From: Rahnella aceris
GTDB lineage: Bacteria > Pseudomonadota > Gammaproteobacteria > Enterobacterales > Enterobacteriaceae
DNA length: 64,000 nucleotides
NCBI RefSeq assembly: GCF_011684115.1
Contig: NZ_JAADJV010000002.1
Coordinates: forward strand, 495,209-559,208
Reading direction: 5' to 3'
Shown here: positions 9,912-19,721 of the stretch, piece by piece
Layout of the letters: every line of letters begins with the position of its first letter
Position numbering within the stretch: position 1 is the first letter of the stretch
Notes under the pieces: model-generated
What the model saw: the letters and a program-made list of their open reading frames with translations, nothing else
What the model was told of the DNA's origin: nothing
The model's database searches: none
Made by a program: the position numbers and the translations under genes

Positions 9912-10214
9912 ATGGCTAGTAATACATCAGAACAACTGCGCGCTGAACTCAAGTCATTGGCGGATACTCTGGAAGAAGTTCTCCAGACCTCTACCGATAA
10001 GCCGAAAGCTGAACTCGATAAACTGCGTGGTAAAGCAGAATCTCTGCTCAAAGATACCCGCGAGCGTCTGAGTGATACAGGTGACAAGATTGCCTATCAG
10101 ACCAAAGAAATCGCCGGTAAAGCTGACGATTACGTGCATGAAAAACCCTGGACGGGCGTCGGTATTGGTGCCGCGGTCGGTGTTGTGATTGGCGTTCTGT
10201 TAGCCCGCCGCTGA
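9912..10214 (+). CDS. yqjD: Ribosome-associated membrane protein YqjD
   Basis: The 100-aa protein belongs to the ElaB/YqjD/DUF883 family. The N-terminal ~75 residues are a charged amphipathic helix region, and the last ~20 residues are a Gly-rich membrane anchor (VGIGAAVGVVIGVLLARR). In E. coli YqjD tethers stationary-phase ribosomes to the inner membrane and is RpoS-dependent. It is first in the tight yqjDEK set, with yqjE starting 3 bp after its stop. Confidence 0.93.
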   Translation: MASNTSEQLRAELKSLADTLEEVLQTSTDKPKAELDKLRGKAESLLKDTRERLSDTGDKIAYQTKEIAGKADDYVHEKPWTGVGIGAAVGVVIGVLLARR

Positions 10215-10216
10215 TT

Positions 10217-10624
10217 ATGGCTGAATCGATCAAACCTTCGCCACAAGGGCCGGGTAAGGGCCTGTTTGACATCGTGTCCCGCATTGCCACTGTGGTGGTG
10301 AGTATTGTGGAAACGCGTGTCCGGCTGGCTGTGGTTGAGCTGGAAGAGGAAAAGGCCAATATTTTCCAATTACTGCTTATGGCCGGTATTACCCTGATCT
10401 TTACTGCCTTTGGTCTTATGAGTTTGCTGGTTGTTTTATTCTGGGCCATTGACCCGGCCTATCGTCTTACGGCGATAGCAACAACGACCGGCGTGTTGCT
10501 GCTTCTGGCAGTGATCCTTGGCGCGATGACACTGGCGAAAGCCAAACGATCAACACTGCTTAGCCTCACCCGTAAGCAACTGGACGTCGATCGCGCTCTG
10601 CTGGAAAAGGATGACGAGCTATGA
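10217..10624 (+). CDS. yqjE: Membrane protein YqjE
   Basis: The 135-aa protein belongs to the DUF1469 (Phage_holin_3_6) family. It has a cytoplasmic N-terminus, two membrane helices (about residues 50-75 and 82-105) and a charged C-terminus. Despite the family name it is a chromosomal housekeeping gene of unknown function, co-transcribed with yqjD. Its stop overlaps the yqjK start by 4 bp. Confidence 0.92.
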   Translation: MAESIKPSPQGPGKGLFDIVSRIATVVVSIVETRVRLAVVELEEEKANIFQLLLMAGITLIFTAFGLMSLLVVLFWAIDPAYRLTAIATTTGVLLLLAVILGAMTLAKAKRSTLLSLTRKQLDVDRALLEKDDEL

Positions 10625-10905
10625 GCATTCCGAACCGTGCTATCGAAAAAGTCAGGTTGCTGCGCAAAATTGAGCGTCAGCGCGGCGAGCTTTCTCAGGC
10701 CGGTTCTGACTGGCTGGATGCCACCGCGAAAGTGGATCACTACTGGATAAAACTGGTGGATATGCGTAAATATCTGGTCGTAGGCTCAAGCCTGCTGGCT
10801 GTTTACGGTATCCGTCATCCCAGTGCAGTGGTTCGCTGGTCCCGGCGCGCTTTCGGTATCTGGGGAACGGTACGTCTGTTTCGCAAGACCATCGGCAACA
10901 AATAG
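10621..10905 (+). CDS. yqjK: YqjK-like protein
   Basis: The 94-aa protein matches the YqjK family. It has a basic N-terminal helix and a hydrophobic segment near residues 52-66. The function is unknown. It overlaps yqjE by 4 bp and is last in yqjDEK, followed by a strong terminator. Confidence 0.88.
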   Translation: MSIPNRAIEKVRLLRKIERQRGELSQAGSDWLDATAKVDHYWIKLVDMRKYLVVGSSLLAVYGIRHPSAVVRWSRRAFGIWGTVRLFRKTIGNK

Positions 10906-10922
10906 CGTGATACCCATCCTGC

Positions 10923-10961
10923 AAAAAGGGCTGATTGAAAACAATCAGCCCTTTTCTTTTT
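10923..10961 (+). terminator. yqjDEK terminator
   Basis: A perfect hairpin (AAGGGCTGATTG paired with CAATCAGCCCTT) is followed by TTCTTTTT, 18 bp after yqjK. Confidence 0.92.
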
Positions 10962-11144
10962 GAATAACAATACGGTGGCTGTTCAATTTATTTGAACCAT
11001 TCAGACAGATTTACTTGCTAACATAACTTATTCATCCGACTTATTATCTCGTCATCAACTGATGCGGTAACGGCAGGAAATATTTTCCGACCGGACCGGT
11101 AACACTTTTAGCTCAATTTGGGCGCACCACTTTCGGAGTCGAAG

Positions 11145-11537
11145 ATGAACAAGTTACACGACACAGCTTTACTGGTTGCACGTATTCTGATGCCTATTCT
11201 GTTTATTGTTGCAGGTTGGGGCAAAATTAACGGTTACACCGCGACTGCGGGTTACATGGCTTCCATGGGCGTGCCAAGCTTCTTCCTGCCACTGACTATC
11301 TTGTTAGAGTTTGGCGGCGGTCTGGCAATCTTGTTCGGCTTCTTTACCCGTACCACCGCGCTGATCACCGCCATCTTCACTATCCTGACGGCGCTGATCT
11401 TCCACACTGATTTTGCACAGGGCGTGAACCAGATGATGTTCATGAAAAACCTGTCTATCGCGGGTGGATTCTTCGTCCTGTTTGCTTCCGGCCCTGGCGC
11501 ATTCAGCATCGACCGCCTGATCAAGAAAAACTGGTAA
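11145..11537 (+). CDS. yqjF: DoxX-family membrane protein YqjF
   Basis: The 130-aa protein with four membrane helices matches E. coli YqjF of the DoxX family. I chose the ATG at 11145 (MNKLHDTALLVARIL), which has GGAG 10 bp upstream and fits the family; the frame is open 9 codons further. E. coli YqjF is linked to detection or processing of nitrotoluene breakdown products under YhaJ control, and yhaJ lies close by here. The biochemical role is not established. Confidence 0.93.
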   Translation: MNKLHDTALLVARILMPILFIVAGWGKINGYTATAGYMASMGVPSFFLPLTILLEFGGGLAILFGFFTRTTALITAIFTILTALIFHTDFAQGVNQMMFMKNLSIAGGFFVLFASGPGAFSIDRLIKKNW

Positions 11538-11600
11538 TTGCCCCGGCACCAGGGAGCAGCAACCACGCTATAATTAAATAAGACAATAAGTCAGACCTGC

Positions 11601-11633
11601 AGGGCGATGTGATTTATCACCTCGCCCTTTTTT
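11601..11633 (+). terminator. yqjF terminator
   Basis: The hairpin AGGGCGA...TCGCCCT with inner GTGAT/ATCAC pairing is followed by a T run, about 65 bp after yqjF. Confidence 0.85.
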
Positions 11634-11654
11634 ATTACTTATCTGTAAATCTCC

Positions 11655-11683
11655 CCTAAATCATTCGGGTTGCATCAAGGCGG
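11655..11683 (+). repeat. Partial copy of dispersed repeat
   Basis: This 29-nt stretch matches 14465-14493 at 23 positions (CTAAATCAT...TTGCA...AAGGCGGC). Only the start of the element is present, just before the yqjG ribosome site. Confidence 0.5.
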
Positions 11684-11711
11684 CTCGGAGGATGAGGGGG
11701 AAGGAGGAAAA

Positions 11712-12695
11712 ATGGGACAACTAGTGAATGGCGTTTGGCAGGACACCTGGTACGACACCAAGTCGACCGGCGGTCATTTCAAACGTTCAGCAGCGCAGTT
11801 TCGTAACTGGATAACGCCTGATGGGACGCCGGGCGAACACGGCGTTGGCGGCTTTACCGCAGAACGCGACCGTTATCATCTGTATGTTTCGCTGGCCTGC
11901 CCGTGGGCGCACCGCACCTTACTGATGCGTACGCTGAAAGGGCTGGAAGACATTATCCCGGTGTCTGTCGTGCACCCGCTGATGCTGGAACACGGCTGGA
12001 CGTTCGGCACCGATTTCCCGGCCGCGACCGGTGATGATTTGTATCATCTGAATTACGCCTATGAAATCTATCTGCGCGCGCAGAACGATTACACCGGCCG
12101 CGTCACCGTGCCAATCCTGTGGGATAAAAAGCAGCAGACCATCGTCAGCAATGAATCCGCCGATATCATCCGCATGTTCAACAGCGCGTTTGATGCCGTG
12201 GGTGCCAAAGCCGGGGATTATTATCCCGAGGCGTTGCGTTCAGAGATTGATGAGATTAATGAGTGGGTGTATCCGCAAATCAATAATGGGGTGTATAAGG
12301 CGGGTTTTGCGACATCTCAGGAAGCCTACGATGAAGCGGTTGACGGTGTTTTTGCGGCACTGGAACGTGCCGAGGAATTACTGGGCAAACATCGCTATCT
12401 GACCGGCAATCAGCTGACCGAGGCGGATCTGCGTTTGTGGACCACGCTGGTGCGTTTTGATCCCGTCTATGTCACACACTTTAAATGCGATCGCTACCGC
12501 ATCAGCGACTACCCGAATCTGTACGGTTTCCTGCGCGATATCTACCAGATGCCGGGGATTCGCGACACGGTGAATTTCGCGCACATCCGTAATCACTATT
12601 TCCGCAGCCACGCGACCATCAATCCTTACGGGATTATTTCCACCGGACCGGCGCAGGATTTAGACTCTGAGCACGGCCGCGATAGCCGTTTTTGA
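11712..12695 (+). CDS. yqjG: Glutathionyl-hydroquinone reductase
   Basis: The 327-aa product matches E. coli YqjG (328 aa), a Xi-class glutathione transferase that reduces glutathionyl-hydroquinones. The catalytic cysteine is Cys63 in LACPWAHR, followed by the thioredoxin fold, then a helical C-terminal domain with the Tyr-rich segment of the family. I chose the ATG at 11712 because AAGGAGGA stands 4 bp upstream. It is cytoplasmic and probably protects against quinones. Confidence 0.95.
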   Translation: MGQLVNGVWQDTWYDTKSTGGHFKRSAAQFRNWITPDGTPGEHGVGGFTAERDRYHLYVSLACPWAHRTLLMRTLKGLEDIIPVSVVHPLMLEHGWTFGTDFPAATGDDLYHLNYAYEIYLRAQNDYTGRVTVPILWDKKQQTIVSNESADIIRMFNSAFDAVGAKAGDYYPEALRSEIDEINEWVYPQINNGVYKAGFATSQEAYDEAVDGVFAALERAEELLGKHRYLTGNQLTEADLRLWTTLVRFDPVYVTHFKCDRYRISDYPNLYGFLRDIYQMPGIRDTVNFAHIRNHYFRSHATINPYGIISTGPAQDLDSEHGRDSRF

Positions 12696-12706
12696 TTTCG
12701 TTCGGC

Positions 12707-12732
12707 TCCTTCCCCTTTCACACGGGGAAGGA
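12707..12732. terminator. Hairpin between convergent yqjG and yhaJ
   Basis: A perfect 9-bp stem (TCCTTCCCC with GGGGAAGGA) with an 8-nt loop fills the 41-bp gap between converging genes. The T tract is weak, so termination is probable but not certain. Confidence 0.55.
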
Positions 12733-12736
12733 CACA

Positions 12737-13642
12737 TTACTTCACGTCCCGCGTAGCCAGCAGCTTAGGGATTTCACGCAGGAACCAGGCTTTTGCCTCG
12801 CCCATGCTGTCGCGGCGCCACGCCATAATAATGTCGATTTCACGGTTATATTCCGCGCTCACCACCCGCAATCGCCCTTCCTCGATATCTTTCTCGACCA
12901 TCGGATAAGGCATCGTCGCCACGCCCAATCCCGCCAGCAAGGCTTTACGCTTCTCTTCGATGGTACTGACCGTCAGACGCTGCTGTTTATCCAGCAACTG
13001 AACGGTTAATACCGGACGCTCACGGGCGGTATCCGCCACGGCAATCCCGCGGTATTTAACCCGGCTAACGTCAGACAGCGGCTCCGCTTCAAGATGGATC
13101 GGGTGATCCGGCGCGGCCACGTATATGCTGGCCAGCTTATACAGCTTGCGGCTGTTAATTTCGGTGGAAGAGCGGAAATGCATATCCGGCGCGATCACAA
13201 TATCCGCCCGGCCTTGCTCGAGACGTTCCCACGCACCGGCCAGCACTTCGGTTAACAGGGACACCTGCGTATTGGCTTTCAGCGCCAGCTTTTCAATCAG
13301 CGGGAACAACTGCGCAGCGGGCGATAACGCTTCACACACGATGGTGATGTGCGTTTCCCAACCGCGGGCCAGTGCTTCGGCATCCACTGTCAGTTTATCT
13401 GCGGCTTCCAGCAATACTCGTCCACGTTCGAGCAACATCCGGCCAACATTGGTGAATTTTGTCCGATGACCTGAACGGTCAAATAACACCACATCCAGCT
13501 CTTCTTCAAGTTTCTGCATGGTGTAGCTCAATGCCGACGGGACGCGGCCCAGCTCATCGGCGGCAGCGGCGAAACTCCCCCTGCGGTCAATCGCATCCAT
13601 GACCCGTAATGCTTCCAGTGTGAGTGCGCGATCCTTAGCCAT
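12737..13642 (-). CDS. yhaJ: LysR-family regulator YhaJ
   Basis: The 301-aa LysR-type regulator has an N-terminal winged helix-turn-helix (about residues 6-65: TLEALRVMDAIDRRGSFAAA) and a C-terminal periplasmic-binding-type effector domain. I chose the ATG at 13642 (MAKDRAL) with an AGAGAAGAG site; the frame is open 19 codons upstream. In E. coli YhaJ activates yqjF and reacts to quinone-like compounds. It is divergent from yhaK across 110 bp, the usual layout for LysR control of a neighbour. Confidence 0.92.
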   Translation of the reverse strand: MAKDRALTLEALRVMDAIDRRGSFAAAADELGRVPSALSYTMQKLEEELDVVLFDRSGHRTKFTNVGRMLLERGRVLLEAADKLTVDAEALARGWETHITIVCEALSPAAQLFPLIEKLALKANTQVSLLTEVLAGAWERLEQGRADIVIAPDMHFRSSTEINSRKLYKLASIYVAAPDHPIHLEAEPLSDVSRVKYRGIAVADTARERPVLTVQLLDKQQRLTVSTIEEKRKALLAGLGVATMPYPMVEKDIEEGRLRVVSAEYNREIDIIMAWRRDSMGEAKAWFLREIPKLLATRDVK

Positions 13643-13752
13643 TCTCTTCTCTTTCAGGAAATTTGAATATAGCGACCAGATTAACTGGCTAACAATCACA
13701 CGTCCAGACGCTTACCATTTATACATCGAAATTTTTAAGAGAGGCGACCGCC

Positions 13753-14457
13753 ATGATTACCAGCAGAACGGCAAAAGAGTGCGGTAGCGCTGACTTTGGC
13801 TGGCTCCAGGCACGGTATACATTTTCCTTCGGCCATTACTTTGATCCCAAGCTGATGGGCTACGCTTCCCTGCGCGTCCTGAATCAGGAAGTGCTGTCAC
13901 CCGGCGCCAGTTTCCAGCCGCGCACGTATCCGCGCGTGGATGTGCTGAATCTGGTGTTGCAGGGTTCGGCGGAATACCGCGACAGCGAAGGCAACAGCAT
14001 GCAGGTCAGCGCCGGTGAAGCAGCGTTGCTGTCGACGCAGGCGAATGTCAGTTACAGCGAACTGAACACCAGCACCACCCAGCCACTGACGCGAATGCAA
14101 CTGTGGCTGGATGCCTGTCCTGAACACGAGAATCCGTTAACGCAGAAAATGGTACTGCCGGAGGCGACGCATTTCCTGCTGGCCTCACCAGACGGGGAAA
14201 AGGGCAGCCTGCAACTGCGGCAAAACGTGTGGATCCATCAACTGACACTGGCGGCGGGTGAAGCAATAACATTGCCGGTTCGTGGACCACGCGCCTATTT
14301 GCAATCAATTCACGGGCAGATTAATGCACAGGGCGCGGTCACCCACGAATCACAAAAACTGGCCTGCGGTGACGGTGCATTTATCCATCAGGAAAACAGC
14401 CTGACCGTTTCTGCCAGCACGCCATTACGGGCGCTGCTGATTGATATGCCGGTGTAG
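13753..14457 (+). CDS. yhaK: Pirin-family bicupin YhaK
   Basis: The 234-aa product matches E. coli YhaK (233 aa), a pirin-like bicupin found in the cytosol and proposed to sense redox or nitrosative stress. The pirin-type N-terminus (FSFGHYFDPKLMGYASLRVLN) is clear. It lies next to and divergent from yhaJ, so YhaJ regulation is likely (inference). Confidence 0.93.
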   Translation: MITSRTAKECGSADFGWLQARYTFSFGHYFDPKLMGYASLRVLNQEVLSPGASFQPRTYPRVDVLNLVLQGSAEYRDSEGNSMQVSAGEAALLSTQANVSYSELNTSTTQPLTRMQLWLDACPEHENPLTQKMVLPEATHFLLASPDGEKGSLQLRQNVWIHQLTLAAGEAITLPVRGPRAYLQSIHGQINAQGAVTHESQKLACGDGAFIHQENSLTVSASTPLRALLIDMPV

Positions 14458-14464
14458 AACGTCC

Positions 14465-14580
14465 ACTAAATCATGCAAATTGCAGGAAGGCGGCGAACGC
14501 ATGAATCCCGATGAGCTTACTGAAGTAAGCGATTCGGGTGAGTAAGAGCAGCCAACGCGTCGGCAGTTTGAATGGTGACG
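14465..14580 (+). repeat. Dispersed hairpin repeat after yhaK
   Basis: This element begins CTAAATCAT and contains a nested hairpin: CCCGAT paired with ATTCGGG outside and GCTTACT with AGTAAGC inside (about 14505-14540). It then has the AGCAGCCAACGCG segment. I recall very similar elements scattered between genes in Serratia, Yersinia and Rahnella; that is memory, not a search. It lies between yhaK and the rnpB terminator. Confidence 0.6.
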
Positions 14581-14591
14581 GGGAAAAGGCG

Positions 14592-14623
14592 AAAGCCCGC
14601 GTAGTTAACACTACGCGGGCTTT
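14592..14623 (-). terminator. rnpB terminator
   Basis: A perfect 13-bp stem (arms 14592-14604 and 14611-14623) with a 6-nt loop follows the 3' end of the RNase P RNA on the minus strand. Confidence 0.93.
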
Positions 14624-14632
14624 CTGTTGACG

Positions 14633-15009
<377 letters not shown>

Positions 15010-15034
15010 GCGGCGGATAATAGGGTATTACGCC

Positions 15035-15904
15035 CTATTTGTCACCCTCTTGCTCATCAAGCGCGTATTTATACAACGCATTCTTCTTCACACCGTGGAT
15101 TTCGGCGGCCAGCGCGGCCGCTTTTTTGAGCGGCAGTTCTTTTTGCAGCAATGCCAGTGTGCGCAGGGCTTCCGCCGGTAAGGCTTCGGTATCGACCTTA
15201 TGGCCTTCAACGATCAGCACCATTTCACCGCGCCGGCGCGTTTCGACTTCCTGCACCCATGCCAGCAGTTCACCCACCGGCGCACCGTGAATATTTTCCC
15301 AGGTTTTGGTCAGTTCACGCGCCAGTACGACATAACGATCTGGCCCCCAGACTTCGACCATATCCTGCAAACTGTCCAACAGGCGGTGCGTGGATTCATA
15401 GAAAATCAGCGTACGGGGTTCTTCAATCAATGCCTGCAACGTATCTTTACGGGATTTGGTTTTGGCGGGCAGAAACCCTTCGTAACAGAAACGATCAGAG
15501 GGCAAACCGGCGGCACAAAGCGCGGTGATCGCCGCACAGGCACCGGGTAACGGCACCACGCGGATACCGGCTTCACGGCAGCGACGCACAAGGTGATAGC
15601 CAGGATCATTGATCAGCGGCGTACCGGCATCCGAGACCAGCGCTATCGTCTGGCCTGCCTGCAATTTCGCCAGTAAATGCTCAGCTTTCTGCTGTTCATT
15701 ATGATCATGCAGCGGATACATTTTTGCCGTGATCGCGAAATGTTGCAGCAGCAATCCGGTATGGCGGGTATCTTCTGCAGCAATCAAATCTACACTGTTC
15801 AGTACGGCCAGCGCGCGTTGGGTAATATCCCCTAAATTGCCAATTGGCGTCGGTACGATATACAGCGTTGAGGCAGAAATATCTGCTTGATCGTCTTGAT
15901 TCAT
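15035..15904 (-). CDS. rsmI: 16S rRNA C1402 2'-O-methyltransferase
   Basis: The 289-aa product matches E. coli RsmI (286 aa), a tetrapyrrole-methylase-fold enzyme that 2'-O-methylates C1402 in the decoding centre of 16S rRNA using SAM. The family motifs [17 protein letters not shown] (about residues 17-33), AEDTRHTG and [12 protein letters not shown] are all present. It is divergent from lpoA, with a 61-bp shared promoter gap, as in E. coli. Confidence 0.96.
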   Translation of the reverse strand: MNQDDQADISASTLYIVPTPIGNLGDITQRALAVLNSVDLIAAEDTRHTGLLLQHFAITAKMYPLHDHNEQQKAEHLLAKLQAGQTIALVSDAGTPLINDPGYHLVRRCREAGIRVVPLPGACAAITALCAAGLPSDRFCYEGFLPAKTKSRKDTLQALIEEPRTLIFYESTHRLLDSLQDMVEVWGPDRYVVLARELTKTWENIHGAPVGELLAWVQEVETRRRGEMVLIVEGHKVDTEALPAEALRTLALLQKELPLKKAAALAAEIHGVKKNALYKYALDEQEGDK

Positions 15905-15965
15905 TGTTTCATCCGGATTGCCGATTTAATATTGAGCATCTTAAAAAAACATCACTGGAAACTGA

Positions 15966-18002
15966 ATGCCTTCCTCAATGACCTTTCGTACCCGTTCGGG
16001 ACGTTTACTCCCTGCCATCATCGTGGCCATGCTTCTTGCCAGCTGTTCAGGTCAGGCGCCGCAGGCACCGACAGAAAGTGTCCAGGGTGCAGCGTCCGGC
16101 AGCTCTGACTATTATTTGCAGCAGGCGCAGCAAAGCGGTGATGATAACAAGGCTGACTGGCAATTGCTTGCAGTGCGTGCCCTGATACGCGAAGGCAAAG
16201 CGCCTCAGGCGGCGGAACAGCTGGCTAAAGTGCCGCAAAATCTGACGGCTGCCCAAACCGTCGAACAGCAACTGACCAGTGCAGAAGTGCAGGTTGCGCT
16301 GAAAAATTATCCGGCAGCAGCCACCAGTCTGAGCCAGTTGGATCCCCACGATCTGACCAACGATCAGAAAGCCCGTTATTATCAGGCGCAAATCGATGCC
16401 AGTCAGGGGCGCACCAGCCTTGGCGTGATCCGCGCCTATATCGCGCAGGAGCCGCTGGTACAAGGTCAGCCGCATCAGGACAACATTGACCGCACCTGGA
16501 TGGCGCTGACGCAGATGTCCGCACAGGACGTCAACAGCATCGTGATCAATGCGGATGAAAATACGCTGCAGGGATGGCTGGATTTACTCAGCGTCTGGCA
16601 AAGCAACAAGCAGGATCCTGATTTACTGAAAGCCGGGATTAAAGACTGGCAGCGCCGTTATCCGGTGAATCCGGCAGCGAAAAGCCTGCCGACTCAGCTC
16701 AATAATGTGCTGACTTTCCAGCCTGCTTCAACCGGCAAAATTGCGCTGTTTCTGCCAATGAGCGGCCCGGCACAGGTTTACGGGAATGCCATTCAGCAGG
16801 GTTTTAATGCGGCAATGAGCGGTCAGGTCAGCCAGCCAGCGGCACAAACGGCACCGACCGATCCAAACGCACAATCTCAGACGCCGGCAGACCCGAACGC
16901 AGCCGTCAGTACATCTGCACCGGACGCCAACGCGCAAAATACCGCGTCTCAAACCGATCCTTCCCAGGCTCAGCCTGCCGCAACCCCAGCCGCTGCGCCC
17001 GTGGCCAGCAGCAACGGGCAGGTGAAAGTGTATGATACCAATGGTCAGCCTCTGGCCGCGCTTCTGACGCAGGCTCAGCAGGATGGCGCAACGCTGGTTG
17101 TCGGCCCGCTGCTGAAAGATCAGGTGAACGCACTCGCTTCTGACCAGACGCCTCTGAATGTTTTAGCGCTCAATCAGCCAGAAACTGAGAAAAACAGCCC
17201 GAATATCTGTTACTTTGCGCTCTCGCCGGAAGACGAGGCACAGGATGCTGCGCGCCACATGTGGTCTGAGCAGAAACGTATGCCGCTGTTACTGGTGCCG
17301 CGTGGCAGCTTCGGCGACCGTATCGCGCAGGCTTTTGCTAACGAATGGCAGAAACTGGGCGGGCAAACCGTACTGAAACAAGGTCTCGGTTCCGCCGGTG
17401 AATTGCGTTCTTCTATTGGCAGCGGTATCCGCCTGACCGGTACGCCGGTCACCACCAGTGATGCAGCCGCGCCAGCACAAGCGCAGGGTGTCACAATTGG
17501 TGGCATTACCATCCCGGCGCCGCCGACAGATGCACAGATTACGCAAGGCAGTACCAGTGGCGCAGTGGATTCCGTCTACGTTGTTGCGACACAAAGTGAA
17601 CTGACGCTGATTAAACCGATGCTGGATCTGGCCGTGAATGGCCGCGTGCATCCTTCAGTGTACGCCAGTTCACGCAGCTATCAGGCAGGTGCCGGTCCGG
17701 ATTACCGTCTCGAAATGGAAGGCGTGCAGTTTAGCGATATCCCCTTACTGGCAGGCGGTAACCCTGCGCTGATGCAGCAGGCAGCCGCGAAGTTTGGTAA
17801 CGACTATTCGCTGGTCCGTCTCTATGCGATGGGGATCGATGCCTGGAATCTGGCAAATCATTTCTCCCAGATGCGCACATTGCCTGGCTTCCAGGTTTCC
17901 GGCAGCACCGGAGAATTGAGCGCCAATAGCAATTGCGTGATCCACCGTAAATTGCCATGGCTGCAATACCGTCAGGGTTCGCTGGTGCCAGTTTCTTCTT
18001 AA
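15966..18002 (+). CDS. lpoA: Outer-membrane lipoprotein LpoA, PBP1A activator
   Basis: The 678-aa lipoprotein matches E. coli LpoA (678 aa). A lipobox (LLASC) puts the lipidated Cys at residue 27. Residues ~30-255 form the helical TPR-like N-domain, and residues ~256-678 the periplasmic-binding-like C-domain that contacts PBP1A. Residues ~286-348 are low complexity, rich in Q, A, P and T, a flexible insert also present in E. coli but different in sequence. The ATG at 15966 has GGAAA upstream. It is first in the series lpoA-yraN-diaA-dolP. Confidence 0.95.
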   Translation: MPSSMTFRTRSGRLLPAIIVAMLLASCSGQAPQAPTESVQGAASGSSDYYLQQAQQSGDDNKADWQLLAVRALIREGKAPQAAEQLAKVPQNLTAAQTVEQQLTSAEVQVALKNYPAAATSLSQLDPHDLTNDQKARYYQAQIDASQGRTSLGVIRAYIAQEPLVQGQPHQDNIDRTWMALTQMSAQDVNSIVINADENTLQGWLDLLSVWQSNKQDPDLLKAGIKDWQRRYPVNPAAKSLPTQLNNVLTFQPASTGKIALFLPMSGPAQVYGNAIQQGFNAAMSGQVSQPAAQTAPTDPNAQSQTPADPNAAVSTSAPDANAQNTASQTDPSQAQPAATPAAAPVASSNGQVKVYDTNGQPLAALLTQAQQDGATLVVGPLLKDQVNALASDQTPLNVLALNQPETEKNSPNICYFALSPEDEAQDAARHMWSEQKRMPLLLVPRGSFGDRIAQAFANEWQKLGGQTVLKQGLGSAGELRSSIGSGIRLTGTPVTTSDAAAPAQAQGVTIGGITIPAPPTDAQITQGSTSGAVDSVYVVATQSELTLIKPMLDLAVNGRVHPSVYASSRSYQAGAGPDYRLEMEGVQFSDIPLLAGGNPALMQQAAAKFGNDYSLVRLYAMGIDAWNLANHFSQMRTLPGFQVSGSTGELSANSNCVIHRKLPWLQYRQGSLVPVSS

Positions 18003-18067
18003 GAGAAAACTGAAACAGCTCAACAGAGATCGGAATTCTCAGCCATTACAGGTACAAGGACGTACTG

Positions 18068-18436
18068 ATGAAGTCTTTTTTGTCAAAAACGCGGGCGTGC
18101 GGCGATAAATACGAAGCATTTGCACGACGCTATCTCGAAAAAGCCGGGTTAACCTTCGTGGCGGCCAATGTGGCCTGCCGTGCCGGTGAAATTGACATGA
18201 TCATGCGTGACCAGCAAACCTGGGTGTTTGTTGAAGTCCGTTACCGGCGCAACGCCAGTTTTGGTGGTGCGGCGGCCAGCGTGACGATTCAAAAACAGCA
18301 GCGCCTGTTACGCGCTGCCTCTTTCTGGCTTGCAGGAAAGAACGCAAGCTTTGACACATCATCTTGCCGTTTTGATGTTTTTGCCATCACCGGCAGCCAG
18401 ATAGAATGGCTGCGTGATGCCTTCAATGCGGAATAA
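18068..18436 (+). CDS. yraN: UPF0102 protein YraN
   Basis: The 122-aa protein belongs to the UPF0102 family, a small PD-(D/E)XK nuclease-like fold. The GEIDMIMRD and VFVEVRYR segments supply the conserved acidic and lysine-type positions. The function is uncertain. It stands between lpoA and diaA as in E. coli. Confidence 0.92.
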   Translation: MKSFLSKTRACGDKYEAFARRYLEKAGLTFVAANVACRAGEIDMIMRDQQTWVFVEVRYRRNASFGGAAASVTIQKQQRLLRAASFWLAGKNASFDTSSCRFDVFAITGSQIEWLRDAFNAE

Positions 18437-18466
18437 ATATTACGACGACTGACTGGACGAAAACCC

Positions 18467-19057
18467 GTGCTGGATAGAATCAAAGTCTGCTTTACAGAAA
18501 GTATCCAAACTCAGATTGCGGCGGCAGAAGCCTTGCCTGACGCGATTTCCCGCGCCGCGATGACGCTGGTGCAATCGCTGCTTAACGGCAATAAAATTCT
18601 GTGCTGCGGCAATGGCACCTCTGCGGCAAATGCGCAGCATTTTTCCGCCAGTCTGATTAATCGTTTTGAAACTGAACGTCCTAGCCTTCCTGCAATCTCA
18701 TTATGTGCAGATAACATTGTGCTCACTGCGATTGCCAACGATCGACTGCATGAAGAAATTTATGCTAAACAGGTGCGCGCCTTAGGTCAGGCGGGTGATG
18801 TTCTGCTGGCCATTTCTACCCGCGGCAACAGCCGTGATATTGTCAAAGCCGTTGAAGCAGCGGTAACCCGTGATATGACCATTGTCGCATTAACAGGTTA
18901 TGACGGCGGCGAGCTGGCGGGTTTACTGGGGCCTCATGATGTTGAGATCCGTATTCCCTCTCATCGCAGCGCCCGCATTCAGGAAATGCATATGCTCACA
19001 GTTAACTGTCTCTGTGACCTGATAGATAACACGCTGTTCCCACACCAGGACGATTAA
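18467..19057 (+). CDS. diaA: DnaA initiator-associating protein DiaA
   Basis: The 196-aa product is nearly identical to E. coli DiaA, same length. It is an SIS-domain homotetramer that binds DnaA and promotes timely, synchronous initiation at oriC. The SIS core runs from about residue 35 to 190 ([24 protein letters not shown]). Translation starts at a GTG (18467) to give the family N-terminus. It is an odd non-envelope gene within an envelope cluster, as in E. coli. Confidence 0.96.
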   Translation: MLDRIKVCFTESIQTQIAAAEALPDAISRAAMTLVQSLLNGNKILCCGNGTSAANAQHFSASLINRFETERPSLPAISLCADNIVLTAIANDRLHEEIYAKQVRALGQAGDVLLAISTRGNSRDIVKAVEAAVTRDMTIVALTGYDGGELAGLLGPHDVEIRIPSHRSARIQEMHMLTVNCLCDLIDNTLFPHQDD

Positions 19058-19066
19058 GGAGATCCC

Positions 19067-19642
19067 ATGAAGGCGAGTCCTCTCTTTGCTGTATTGTTAA
19101 GCGCCCTTCTGCTACAAGGCTGTGTCGCCGCTGCGGTAGTTGGTGCGGCTGGCGTCGCAACAAAAACAACGACTGACCCACGTACGGTCGGCACTCAGGT
19201 TGATGACAGCACGCTGGAAGCCCGTGTCTCTAATGCGGTGAGTAAAGATAAACAACTGAAAGACGAAGCCCGCATCGTGGCGACTGCGTATCAGGGTAAA
19301 GTCCTGTTAACCGGTCAGGCGCCGACGGCGGATATGGCTTCTCGCGCAAAACAAATTGCGATGGGTGTTGAAGGCGCAACGGAAGTGTACAACGAAATCC
19401 GTACCGGTAAGCCGGTCAGCATGGGCACAGCGTCAATGGATACGTGGATCACCACCAAAGTCCGTTCTCAGTTGCTGACCAGTGATTCGGTTAAATCATC
19501 TAACGTCAAAGTCACCACCGAAAACGGCGAAGTGTTCCTGCTGGGTCTGGTGACGCAGGAAGAAGGTAAGTCAGCGGCTGGGATAGCGGCTGGCGTGAGC
19601 GGCGTTAAACACGTCACCACGGCCTTTACTTACGTTAAATAG
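19067..19642 (+). CDS. dolP: Outer-membrane lipoprotein DolP
   Basis: The 191-aa lipoprotein matches E. coli DolP (YraP, 191 aa). A lipobox (LLQGC) puts the lipidated Cys at residue 19, followed by two BON domains (about residues 45-115 and 120-190). DolP binds anionic phospholipid at the division site, supports outer-membrane integrity and helps BAM; it is sigma-E controlled in E. coli. It starts 9 bp after diaA. Confidence 0.95.
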   Translation: MKASPLFAVLLSALLLQGCVAAAVVGAAGVATKTTTDPRTVGTQVDDSTLEARVSNAVSKDKQLKDEARIVATAYQGKVLLTGQAPTADMASRAKQIAMGVEGATEVYNEIRTGKPVSMGTASMDTWITTKVRSQLLTSDSVKSSNVKVTTENGEVFLLGLVTQEEGKSAAGIAAGVSGVKHVTTAFTYVK

Positions 19643-19672
19643 CTACGTGAAATAATTCAGTACGTTATAACC

Positions 19673-19702
19673 AAAAAGGACAGCTCAGGCTGTCCTTTTT
19701 TT
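19673..19702. terminator. Bidirectional terminator dolP/mtgA
   Basis: The perfect stem AAAAAGGACAGC / GCTGTCCTTTTT with a 4-nt loop has A and T tracts on both sides, placed between convergent dolP and mtgA. Confidence 0.93.
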
Positions 19703-19721
19703 AATGTAAACATCATCCGCT

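Noticed and set aside
10217..10624. Phage holin in yqjE
   Set aside because: The family name mentions holins, but the gene is part of the conserved chromosomal yqjDEK set with no phage genes nearby.
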